64,000 nt of DNA from contig CP041667.1 of assembly GCA_007361935.1 (NCBI GenBank), forward strand, positions 722,001 to 786,000, read 5' to 3'. The position numbers and the translations under genes are program-made. Of this stretch, positions 35,227-44,400 are shown one piece after another. The notes beneath the pieces were generated by a model. The model was not told the DNA's origin. It ran no database searches and saw only the letters and a list, made by a program, of their open reading frames with translations. This DNA is from Lachnospiraceae bacterium KGMB03038. GTDB taxonomy: Bacteria; Bacillota; Clostridia; Lachnospirales; Lachnospiraceae. Position 1 is the stretch's first letter, and each line of letters begins with the position of its first letter.

Positions 35227-35504
35227 AACTGAGCCTTTATGAACAGGAAACCATTATCCTCTACAACCAAGCCGAGGCCACCGCCGAGGTCTACACCCAT
35301 GACCCGAAGCTGCTGGAGAAGCTGCGGCGGCTGGCGGAGAAGTACCCGGACCAAATCGTAAAAAAAGACCGCCAGACCTTTACAGTACCCAAACGCTGCG
35401 TGTCTGTCCGGGAACCGTACAGCGCCGAGCGCCGCAAGGCTGCCAGTGAGCGGGCCAAGGCCGCCGGGTACAGGCCGCCCGTCCCTAAAGCGGGTGGCAA
35501 GTGA
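35223..35504 (+). CDS. Small hypothetical ICE protein
   Basis: 93 aa, ATGA-overlap with topB. Basic, with a compact N-terminal region (ILYNQAEATAEVYTHDPKLLEKLRRLAEKYPDQI) and a basic Pro/Ala/Lys tail. No family assigned; homologues usually accompany topB in such elements. Confidence 0.6.
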   Translation: MKLSLYEQETIILYNQAEATAEVYTHDPKLLEKLRRLAEKYPDQIVKKDRQTFTVPKRCVSVREPYSAERRKAASERAKAAGYRPPVPKAGGK

Positions 35505-35506
35505 GC

Positions 35507-38500
35507 ATGGGCGAGAGTGTCTTTGAAGTCGTGAAACAGTCCGTCACCGCCAAGGAGGCGGCGGAGCATTACGGCATCGCGGTGGGACGTGGCGGCATGG
35601 CCTGCTGTCCCTTCCACGATGACCGCCACCCCAGCATGAAGGTGGACACACGTTTCCACTGCTTTGGGTGTGGCGCAGACGGCGATGTGATCGACTTCAC
35701 CGCCCGGCTCTATGACCTGTCCCCCAAGGAGGCCGCCGAAAAGCTGGCCCTGGATTTTGGCCTGGCCTATGACAGTCAGGCCCCTCCCCGAAGGCGTTAC
35801 GTCCGGCAGAAAACCGAGGCGCAGAAATTAAAGGAAAAACGGGAACATGGGTGGCGTGTTCTGACGGACTACTACCACTTGCTCCGAAAATGGGAAACCG
35901 ACTATTCCCCCAAAACGCCGGACGAGGACCCGCATCCCCGTTTTGTGGAGGCCATTCAAAAGAAAGATTACATGGGCTATCTGCTGGACACCTTTCTCGA
36001 CAGCAGCACCGAGGCACGGGACCAATGGATTGCAGAACACGCTGCTGAAATCTCGGCCATAGAAGGGAGAGTGAACAACATGGCTGACAAACCCACCAAC
36101 CGGGAACGGTTGCAGGAAATCACGGCGGGCATTGAACAGGGTATCAATGAACTGTTCGAGAGCGACAAATACCGCCGTTACCTGTCCGTGATGTCCCGCT
36201 TCCACCGCTACTCCGTCAACAACACCATGCTCATCTATATGCAGCGCCCGGACGCCACCCTGGTGGCCGGTTACAACAAGTGGAAAAACCAGTTTTCCCG
36301 CCATGTGAAGCGGGGTGAACACGGCATTACCATCATTGCCCCGACACCATATAAGAAGAAAATCGAGGAGCAGAAGCTGGACCCGGACACCAAAGCCCCT
36401 ATGCTGGATAAGGATGGAAAGGTCATCATGGAGGAAAAGGAGATCGAGATCCCACTGTTCCGCCCGGTGAAGGTGTTTGACGTCAGCCAGACGGACGGAA
36501 AGCCCCTGCCGGAGTTGGCCTCCAGCCTGTCCGGCAACGTCCAGAACTATGAGGTATTTATGGAGGCCCTGCGCCGGTCCGCCCCAGTTCCCATCGAGTT
36601 TGAGCCGATGGATGCAAACATGGACGGCTATTTTTCCTCCGATCAGCAGCGCATCGCCATCCGGGAAGGCATGAGCGAGGTGCAGACCGTTTCCGCTGCC
36701 GTTCATGAGACCGCCCACAGCAAGCTGCACGACCCGAAACGGGCGGAACCCGAACCCACCTGGAAGGTGGTCATGGTCAGCGACGGCGGGACCAAGCGGG
36801 ACTATTCCCAGGGCTTTGCCACCGAAGCAGAGGCTGAACAGTTCGCTGCCGATGCAGACTGGCGCTTTGTGGACGAGAATCAGTTCGAGTGGCGGCTGGA
36901 GGTGGAGGAAGATCACTCTGCCGAGGTCCAGGCAGCGAAGGACCGGCATACTGAGGAAGTCCAGGCGGAGAGCATCTCCTATGCGGTTTGCCAGTATTAC
37001 GGTATCCAGACTGGCGAGAACAGCTTCGGCTATATCGCCAGTTGGAGTCAAGGCAAGGAACTGAAGGAGCTGCGGGCCAGCCTGGAGGTTATCAATAAGA
37101 CCGCCGGTGAGCTGATTTCCGATATTGACCGGCACTACAAGGAAATCTGTAAGGAGCGCGGCATTGACCTTACCGCCCAGCCGGAACAGGCGGTGCCCCA
37201 ACAGGAAGTTGCGCCGGAGCTGGCCCCGGAGGTCGCTGTTCAGCAGCCCACAGAGGAAACGCCTGATACACTTGCCCCCAGCGCCGAAGCCCAGGAGGCC
37301 CTGTTGCTGGTTGATGATGCCACCTATCTTCATGTTCAGTCCTGCGACACCGGCTGGGACTACACGCTCTACGACAAAGAAACCATGCGACAGCTGGACA
37401 GCGGCCAGCTAGATGCGCCGGAATTGCCGTTGTCCACCGCTGCACTGAAAATCTGTGAGATGCACGGCATGGGCGGCCAGTCCATTCGGTATGCGCCGCT
37501 GTCCATGATCGAGACCTTGCAGGAGGCGGCAGTCCAACAGATGCAGGCAGCGGCCCAGGCCGCTGTGCCGGAAGTCACCCAGCTGCCGGATGCCCCGGAG
37601 CAGACACTGGACGAATACCCCATGCCGGACCCGACGTTGACCCAGGACGATCTGGAAAAGTGCGGCTATCTGGACAGCGACCTTCTGCCCCTTTCCAAAG
37701 AGCGGGCCTACGAGCTGATGGCGCAGGACCTAACCGTTTACATGGTCCAGCAGGGCGAAAACCCCGTAATGGCCTTTGACACCGCCGATCTGGACGCCCA
37801 CGATGGTATTTTTGCCGTCACCCGTGAGGAATGGGAGGATAGTCCCTCCTTTGATGCTCAGGTCAAGGAGCGTATGGACCACCAGCAGGAACGAGAGCAG
37901 GCGTTTCTCAACCACAAGGGCGATTGTTATGCCATCTATCAGGTGAAGCACACCGACGAACTGAGGGACATTCGCTACGAGGGGCTGGAATGGGTCAAGT
38001 CTATCGGGCGGACTGTGCAGCGCGATAACTACGATCTGGTCTATACTGCGCCGCTCACACCCGGCGACCTGAAAGGCAGCGTGCTGGATAATCTCGAATA
38101 CCGCTTCAACAACGAACACCCTGCCGACTACCGCCACCCGTCTATGAGCGTCAGCGACATCGTTGCCATCAAGCGGGACGGCAAGGTATCCTGTCATTAC
38201 TGCGACAGTTTTGGCTTTCAGCAAATCCCCGGCTTTCTGCCGGACAATTCGCTGAAAAGTGCGGAGATGACGGTTGAGGACGACTACGGCATGATCGACG
38301 GCGTTATCAACAACGGCCCCAAGGAGCCGACGGTGGCTCAGCTGGAACAGCAGGCCCGCAGCGGTCAGCCCATCTCTCTCATGGATTTGGCGGCCGCCGC
38401 CCACCGGGAAGATCGGGACAAGAAGAAGTCTGTCATGGACCAGCTGAAAAGCCAGCCTAAATCCGAACACAAAAAGACAGCGCCCAAAAAGAGCGCGGAA

Positions 38501-38512
38501 AGGGAAATCTGA
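35507..38512 (+). CDS. Fused CHC2 zinc finger + ArdC-like antirestriction/zincin protein
   Basis: 1001 aa. N-terminal CHC2 primase-type zinc finger (Cys34, His37, Cys52, Cys55), then from Met at 36080 an ArdC-type ssDNA-binding/antirestriction domain (NRERLQEITAGIEQGINELFESDKYRRYLSVMSRFHRYSVNNTMLIYMQ), an HExxH zincin motif (HETAH, residues 400-404), and YodL-like C-terminal modules. The join looks accidental: GAAGGGAGAGTGA at 36062-36074 would give GAA GGA GAG TGA if one G were missing, and an RBS-like GAAGGGAG precedes ATG 36080. So two neighbouring genes have probably been fused by one base. GTG 35501 is an alternative start. Confidence 0.8.
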   Translation: MGESVFEVVKQSVTAKEAAEHYGIAVGRGGMACCPFHDDRHPSMKVDTRFHCFGCGADGDVIDFTARLYDLSPKEAAEKLALDFGLAYDSQAPPRRRYVRQKTEAQKLKEKREHGWRVLTDYYHLLRKWETDYSPKTPDEDPHPRFVEAIQKKDYMGYLLDTFLDSSTEARDQWIAEHAAEISAIEGRVNNMADKPTNRERLQEITAGIEQGINELFESDKYRRYLSVMSRFHRYSVNNTMLIYMQRPDATLVAGYNKWKNQFSRHVKRGEHGITIIAPTPYKKKIEEQKLDPDTKAPMLDKDGKVIMEEKEIEIPLFRPVKVFDVSQTDGKPLPELASSLSGNVQNYEVFMEALRRSAPVPIEFEPMDANMDGYFSSDQQRIAIREGMSEVQTVSAAVHETAHSKLHDPKRAEPEPTWKVVMVSDGGTKRDYSQGFATEAEAEQFAADADWRFVDENQFEWRLEVEEDHSAEVQAAKDRHTEEVQAESISYAVCQYYGIQTGENSFGYIASWSQGKELKELRASLEVINKTAGELISDIDRHYKEICKERGIDLTAQPEQAVPQQEVAPELAPEVAVQQPTEETPDTLAPSAEAQEALLLVDDATYLHVQSCDTGWDYTLYDKETMRQLDSGQLDAPELPLSTAALKICEMHGMGGQSIRYAPLSMIETLQEAAVQQMQAAAQAAVPEVTQLPDAPEQTLDEYPMPDPTLTQDDLEKCGYLDSDLLPLSKERAYELMAQDLTVYMVQQGENPVMAFDTADLDAHDGIFAVTREEWEDSPSFDAQVKERMDHQQEREQAFLNHKGDCYAIYQVKHTDELRDIRYEGLEWVKSIGRTVQRDNYDLVYTAPLTPGDLKGSVLDNLEYRFNNEHPADYRHPSMSVSDIVAIKRDGKVSCHYCDSFGFQQIPGFLPDNSLKSAEMTVEDDYGMIDGVINNGPKEPTVAQLEQQARSGQPISLMDLAAAAHREDRDKKKSVMDQLKSQPKSEHKKTAPKKSAEREI

Positions 38513-38513
38513 T

Positions 38514-38729
38514 ATGAACGCTTTGACTTTTGAGGAAACCAACTTGCTGTGCATCTACAACCCCGGCAGCCGCCTGGGAGCCATTGAGGCCCTGACCGAG
38601 ATGCGCGGCTACCTGGAACAGGACGAGAACGAGTTGCTGGCCCTGACCGACAGCACCATCGTCAAGCTCCGGGCTATGACCGATACCGAGTTTAGCACGC
38701 TGGATCTGTATCTGGATTTTGATAAATAA
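38514..38729 (+). CDS. Transposon-transfer assisting family protein
   Basis: 71 aa. LTFEETNLLCIYNPGSRLGAIEALTEMRGYLEQDENELLALTDSTIVKLRAMTDTEFS is the small TTRAP-type protein common in CTn/Tn1549-like elements. ATG 38514 is 2 nt after the upstream stop. Exact role in transfer not known. Confidence 0.75.
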   Translation: MNALTFEETNLLCIYNPGSRLGAIEALTEMRGYLEQDENELLALTDSTIVKLRAMTDTEFSTLDLYLDFDK

Positions 38730-38818
38730 GTGGCTAGTCAGCATTCTTCCTTTATGATAATATTTTAGTGTTATCAGTCCTCATTGGTCATTTTGTTGAG
38801 GTAAAGGAGGGATACTGT

Positions 38819-39655
38819 ATGCGGTGGATGTATTGGCTCCCCACTGACATTCGACAAACGCTTCGTAACCGAGTAGATAAAACCATTGGTTACGAATTAG
38901 ATAAGAATCGTTGGGGGGCACTGGCTCCAGGTTCGTTGGATAAGATAAAGCATTTCTATGTTACAGATTTTAGAGCATTAAATCTTGTTACAGGTATTAT
39001 CCGTTATTCGTTGAAAGGCACTAATACAAAAGTGTATTATCGAGGGCAAGAGCGTGACTATCCTCTTATTCCAAGTTTGTATCGATCGGCCAAAAGTGGT
39101 GATGATGCAGCGATAGCAGAGCAGAAACTGTCAGAGATACTGTCCTGCCTCAAACCTTATTTCGATCCGATGGGAACAGACGACGAACGAGAAGCTCTTT
39201 GTCAGCATTATGGCCTACATACGCGTTGGTTAGATATTGTTGACCATATTCAAACGGCATTGTGGTTTGCTTATGATCGTACCTATGTCGATGATATGCG
39301 CGAGCAACGCTTTGACGAAGATGTTGGGTATATTTATGTCATTGCAGTACCTGACGATGAAACAAAAGTAAAAGCAATTGATTTGCGGGAGAAGCCTTCT
39401 CAATTTCTGAGGCCGCATACGCAGCAAGCATTTGCCATGAGGACAGCCAACCCAAGTAAAGAATTAGGAAAACTGTCTGCATATCAAGTTGCTACCTTGA
39501 TAATTCCACGCCCACTCCTCAAAATTTGGAGCAATTATGATAATATTCCGGCAAAGTATATGTATCCAAACAATGTGACCGATGCAGGATTACGCTTTTG
39601 GGAACAAGCTGTTGAGCGAGTGACCGCGACAGGACTAGATATAAAATCAATATAA
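38819..39655 (+). CDS. FRG-domain protein (cargo; possible defence function)
   Basis: 278 aa from ATG 38819, RBS AAAGGAGGG at 38803-38811. FRG hallmarks: YYRGQ (73-77), QHYGLHTRWLD (129-139) and RPHTQQAFAMR near 200. AT-rich compared with flanking ICE genes, so acquired separately; inserted between two backbone genes and closed by its own terminator. FRG proteins are frequent in defence islands, but their biochemical activity is not established. It could be an accessory immune or toxin gene. Confidence 0.72.
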   Translation: MRWMYWLPTDIRQTLRNRVDKTIGYELDKNRWGALAPGSLDKIKHFYVTDFRALNLVTGIIRYSLKGTNTKVYYRGQERDYPLIPSLYRSAKSGDDAAIAEQKLSEILSCLKPYFDPMGTDDEREALCQHYGLHTRWLDIVDHIQTALWFAYDRTYVDDMREQRFDEDVGYIYVIAVPDDETKVKAIDLREKPSQFLRPHTQQAFAMRTANPSKELGKLSAYQVATLIIPRPLLKIWSNYDNIPAKYMYPNNVTDAGLRFWEQAVERVTATGLDIKSI

Positions 39656-39663
39656 CACAAAAA

Positions 39664-39685
39664 AGAGCAACCTTCGGGTTGCTCT
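39664..39685 (+). terminator. Terminator of FRG gene, left copy flanking the IS
   Basis: Palindrome AGAGCAACC-TTCG-GGTTGCTCT preceded by AAAAAA. An identical 22-nt copy lies at 41382-41403 followed by TTTTTTT; together they represent one original terminator duplicated by the inserted IS. Confidence 0.8.
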
Positions 39686-41381
39686 CAGACTGTAGACAAA
39701 GTTGGTGCTGGAGCCTAGCTCCAGCACCACTCTTTTTGCCAAAATGCCAACTCCCATATTTTTTTATAAAAGATAAAAAAGAATCCTGATTTTTTGTCCT
39801 GCCTTTCCCTTACATCCAGAATCTTTGCCAGCTTTTTCAGATTCATGCACGCAAAGGTCAGCCCGGCTTTCATTCTCATTCGGGCGTTGCCGATGTATTG
39901 TGTGTATCGAAATCCATGCTGTTCTTTTGCACTTCCGAACAATCTCTCAATGGTTTCTTTTCTCAACATATAGATCTCTTTGTTCCCGAGAGTATAGCGG
40001 ATATCCTCACTGGTTTCCAGATACTCTTCCCAAATGTGGCGGGAGATCGTTTTTTCATGCTCTTTGCTTTCTGTACAGTTGCAAAGGTAAGGGCAGTTTT
40101 TACAGATGCTTTTATCGCTCTTGTATTCTTTGTACCCTTCCCGGTTCGTTGTCCGATAAGTAAGGATCTGATCCGCCGGACAGATATAGCAGTCATAGTA
40201 CTCATCGTAGACATACTCATATTTCTTGAAGAATCCATCTTTTGTCATGGGCCTTTTATACGGAAACAGGGGCTGTATCCCGTCTTTTAACAATTCTCGG
40301 GCGATTGCTGGAGTCTTATATCCGGCATCCAATACCATCATCTCCATATCCAGGTCTTTCAACTTGTCGTACAAAGGCTTCCATGTCCTGCTGTCATGTT
40401 CATTCCCTGGATGCACAGTATAACCTAAGATCCACCCGTGCTTGTCACATGCAGTCTCTATGTTGTATGCAAAAACATGTTTATGTTCGCCTTTTCGGAA
40501 CCACCCGCTTTCCGGATCTGAAGTACTGCATTTTTGCGTTTTGGCTCCTTCCGGGATCTCGTCTGAAGAACCGCTTTCACCAGAAGTGCCGCTACCCGCT
40601 GCAGGCGGTGTAGTTGAATCATCCTTTTTTTCTTTTAAAGGTTTCTTTCCATGATTTTTGCGGTCTTCATTGATTTCTTTTTTTAACTCCTCCTCATACC
40701 ATAGAGCTTCTTGAGATGCAATCCTCTTTCGCCTCTTTTTGCTGTTCGCACAGGCTTTTACATGGGTAGAATCCACAAACACGGTAGACGTATCTACCAG
40801 ATGAAACTTCATACATTGTTCGAGGATATGGGAAAAGATCTGTTCAAACAGTTCCGTATCCTTAAAACGCCGGGTATAGTTTTTCCCAAAAGTAGAAAAG
40901 TGAGGAACTGGATCCAGCATATCCAGACCGAGAAACCAACGATACGCTACATTCACTTCGATTTCTTTGATCGTCTGGCGCATACTTTTAATCCCATAGA
41001 GATACTGGATAAAAGGGATTTTGATCAGCATCACCGGATCCATGCTCGGCCTTCCGTTATCTGCACAATACTTGTCTTCTACAAGATCGTAAATAAAGTT
41101 CCAGTCAATTGCCCGGTCAATCTTTCGGAGCATGTGATCCTTTGGCACCATGTCATCCATGCTGAACAGCATCATTTGTTCTCTTTTTTTATCGGAATCT
41201 CTTGTCATCATAAGCAGGCCCTCCTTATAGGATAATTATACCATGTGCAGAGAACGCACCGCTTAACTTTCGAGTTGATAAGTAGGGGATTTTTCTTGAT
41301 AAAAACCGGAAGAATCATTGAAATGTTGATAACTACAATAGAAAAGCTCCGGTGTAAACCGGGGACTTTGTCTACAGTCTG
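39686..41381 (-). mobile_element. IS1182-family insertion sequence
   Basis: 1696 bp bounded by perfect 17-bp inverted repeats CAGACTGTAGACAAAGT (39686-39702) and its complement (41365-41381). Flanked by identical 22-nt palindromes (39664-39685, 41382-41403), consistent with duplication of a stem-loop target. One full transposase gene, so likely active or recent. Confidence 0.9.
39715..41211 (-). CDS. IS1182-family transposase
   Basis: 498 aa, uninterrupted. N-terminal MLRKIDRAIDWNFIYDLVEDKYCADNGRPSMDPVMLIKIPFIQYLYGIKSMRQ is the typical IS1182/IS5-like DUF772 domain; the DDE core includes FVDSTHVKA, VLDAGYKTPAIARELL and the final ETIERLFGSAKEQHGFRYTQYIG with the catalytic Glu. Catalyses cut-and-paste or copy movement of the IS. 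Confidence 0.92.
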   Translation of the reverse strand: MMTRDSDKKREQMMLFSMDDMVPKDHMLRKIDRAIDWNFIYDLVEDKYCADNGRPSMDPVMLIKIPFIQYLYGIKSMRQTIKEIEVNVAYRWFLGLDMLDPVPHFSTFGKNYTRRFKDTELFEQIFSHILEQCMKFHLVDTSTVFVDSTHVKACANSKKRRKRIASQEALWYEEELKKEINEDRKNHGKKPLKEKKDDSTTPPAAGSGTSGESGSSDEIPEGAKTQKCSTSDPESGWFRKGEHKHVFAYNIETACDKHGWILGYTVHPGNEHDSRTWKPLYDKLKDLDMEMMVLDAGYKTPAIARELLKDGIQPLFPYKRPMTKDGFFKKYEYVYDEYYDCYICPADQILTYRTTNREGYKEYKSDKSICKNCPYLCNCTESKEHEKTISRHIWEEYLETSEDIRYTLGNKEIYMLRKETIERLFGSAKEQHGFRYTQYIGNARMRMKAGLTFACMNLKKLAKILDVRERQDKKSGFFFIFYKKIWELAFWQKEWCWS

Positions 41382-41403
41382 AGAGCAACCTTCGGGTTGC
41401 TCT
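41382..41403 (+). terminator. Right copy of the duplicated terminator stem-loop
   Basis: Same 22-nt palindrome as at 39664-39685, here followed by TTTTTTTA, so this copy keeps the terminator tail. Confidence 0.75.
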
Positions 41404-41436
41404 TTTTTTATCTGAAACCGAAAGGAGGACAGACCC

Positions 41437-44400
41437 ATGCCAACCAAAGCAGAAATGTACGCGCAGATGGCGGAGAAGGTGGCGGTCCAGCTCACCGGCA
41501 GCTGGCAGGAGTGGGCGGGCTTTCTCACCACCGCCGCACGACTGTATAAGTACCCCTACTATGAACAACTGATGATCTACGCCCAGCGCCCGGACGCTAC
41601 CGCCTGCGCCGAGTATGACCTGTGGAATGACCGCATGGGCCGGTATGTGCGGCGCGGTTCCAAGGGCATCGCCCTGGTGGACGATTCCGGCGACCGGCCC
41701 CGCCTGCGCTATGTGTTCGATATTTCCGACACCGGCACGCGGGAACATTCCCGCACCCCCTGGCTATGGCAGCTGGAGGAACGGCACATTGAGCCTGTGT
41801 CGGCCATGCTGGAACGCAACTACGATGTGGGCAGCAACGACCTGGCCCAGCAACTGGCTGATGTGGCCGCCAAGCTGGCGGAGGAATATTGGGACGAACA
41901 CAGGCAGGACATTCTCTATATCGTTGACGGTTCCTTTTTGGAGGAGTACGATGAGTACAACATCGAGGTGCAATTCAAATCCGCCGCCACCGTCAGCATC
42001 ACCTATGCCCTCATGTCCCGCTGCGGGCTGGAACCGGAGCAGTATTTCGGCCATGAAGATTTCATGCCGATCTTCGACTTCAACACCCCTGCGGCCATCG
42101 GGGCGCTGGGCACGGCGGTCAGCCAGGTAAACCAGCAGGTGCTGCGGCAGATTGGCGTCACCATCCAGAACTATGAACGTGAACAACTCGCAGAAAGGAG
42201 CGTCACACATGGAGAACAACCTGACTTACACGAGGAACGGAGATTACCTGATTCCCGACCTGAACCTGACCGAGCAGCCGCAGAGGCCCCTGGGCAAGTA
42301 CGGCAGGATGCGCAAAGCGTACCTGAAGGAGCATCGGCCCATCCTGTACAACCAGCTGTTGATGACCGAGAAGCTGTACCCGCACCTAGCGGAGATCGAC
42401 GAGACCGCGAACAGCCGTCTGAAACAGATGATGCCCCGGCTGGCAGAGTCGGCGGGCGCGACGGAGGAGCTGAAAGCCCGCAATCCGATGCAGTGGGTGG
42501 GCCTGATGAACACCTGCAAGGCCCAGGCGGAGGAGATTCTGCTGGCGGAACTTATCAACAGCTGAGCTTAAACCTGTTCCTCTCCGAAGCGGAACAAATC
42601 CATAAAATTGATGAAGCAGAGAGTGTGAAAACGCCCTCTGCTTCTTCTTTTGCCCAGGAGCAGCCGCAGCCAGAAGCTGGCGACTATGAGGCGGAGGCGG
42701 TAAAGCCTACCCTCCGAGAGCTGCATGAGAAATATAAGCCCATCATTTTGGAGTCCGTTACCCAGGACGCCCGATACCGCAACGCCTGTGGTCACAGCGA
42801 TTATGAAAGTGCCGTGATTGAAGGCAGGTCGGCCATCCACCGCGCTGTTTTGTCGTCCGGCAACAGGGAACTGCTCCAGCTCTATTCCTATACGCCGGAG
42901 TTCCGTCAACGCTTGCACAAGGAAATCATTGACGAGACCTATCCGCGTCTCCACGAGCTGCTGTGCCCGCTTTCGCAGGATGACATCGACGATGCCATCC
43001 GCGCTTGGAATGGGGACGTTGCCAGCAAACGTGCGGTGGTCCACTATATGGCAGATCATGCACGAGAGAAAGATACCGCTGCCTGGCTGGCCCGCGAATA
43101 TAGCGGCGGGGACAGCACAAAGCTGTTGCTCGCCCGCGCCGGAAGCTCCGTAGAAATGGAATTGCCGTGGCCCAAAGTGCAGCGCCGGATTGCCCAGCTC
43201 ATAGCGGACGGCACTTTTCTGACAGAACAGGAGCGCCAGCCGGAAAGGCAAGAGCAGGATGCCCGCCGGTATCAGGTGGTGGTCTATCACCATTCTGAGA
43301 ACGGCTTTGATGAGCGCATGGAATATCCCACACGGGAAGAAGCCGAAAAAGTCGCTCAGGGCTATGTGGACGGCACGATGGAGCCGGACGGCTTTGCCTA
43401 CGATGGCGCAGCGGTCTACGATTTAGAGCAGCGGACCTACCTGTGTATTTTCGGCAACTACCCGGATGAGGCCGCGCAGGCGCAGGTTGCGCCGCCTGAC
43501 CTGTCCGGCCAGCCCGTCACCCGCGAGGGAGACACCATCACCATCGGCAGCGGCGAACCCACCCACGAGATGGACATTGCCGTGTCGGACGGGGAATATG
43601 AAGCCATCCGGCAGGCTATCCCGGAAACAGAGGCCCCCACCGCCTATGACCCTGCAACACCCCCTTACCATGTGGGTGATACGGTCTATCTGGACAATCA
43701 GGAGTACCAAATCACCGAGCTGCGGGAGGGCACGGTGCAGCTGCTGCCCTCCGATATGGCGTTCCCCATCTACCGGGCCGAGAGCCGGGAGCGGTTCGAG
43801 ACGCTGCTGCGCGAGGATGCCCGCAACGAGGCCATCACTGAGTTTCTGCCGGTCAATCCCGACACCGCGGACCAGGACCTGCGGGACGTGCTGACCCACG
43901 GCCTGATCGGTGCGCCGAATAAGGCGGAGATTGCCGAACTGCTGCGCAGCGGCAAGTCTAACGCTGAAATTGCCCAGTGGTTGAGCCGGGCCTACCCCGA
44001 CATCATCGAGACGATGGAGCTGGAGACCGGCGACACCGCCGACTACCGCACCATGACGGAAGGCATCGAGTTGAAAGTGCTGGATGCAGACGAGAAGCGG
44101 CTGGCTATGCTGTTCTTCCGCTGGGATGAGGTCGCACCGCTGCTGCGCGGGTTGTATGCCCGCCAGCTGGATGGCTTTGGACAGGAACAGGCCAAACCGG
44201 CGGTTGATGCCGCTGCCACTGTTGAAAAACCAGCTGAAACCGCCAACCCCATCGAGGAACCCGATGTTGAGGCACCGACATTCCATTCAGAAACAGTAGC
44301 CGTCTACTCCGGCGAGAAAAACAACCTGCCCTATGACGTGGTGGTGGAACGGCTGCACATTGACCGGCCGGAACCTACGCCGCCGGAACTGGCCCCCGCC

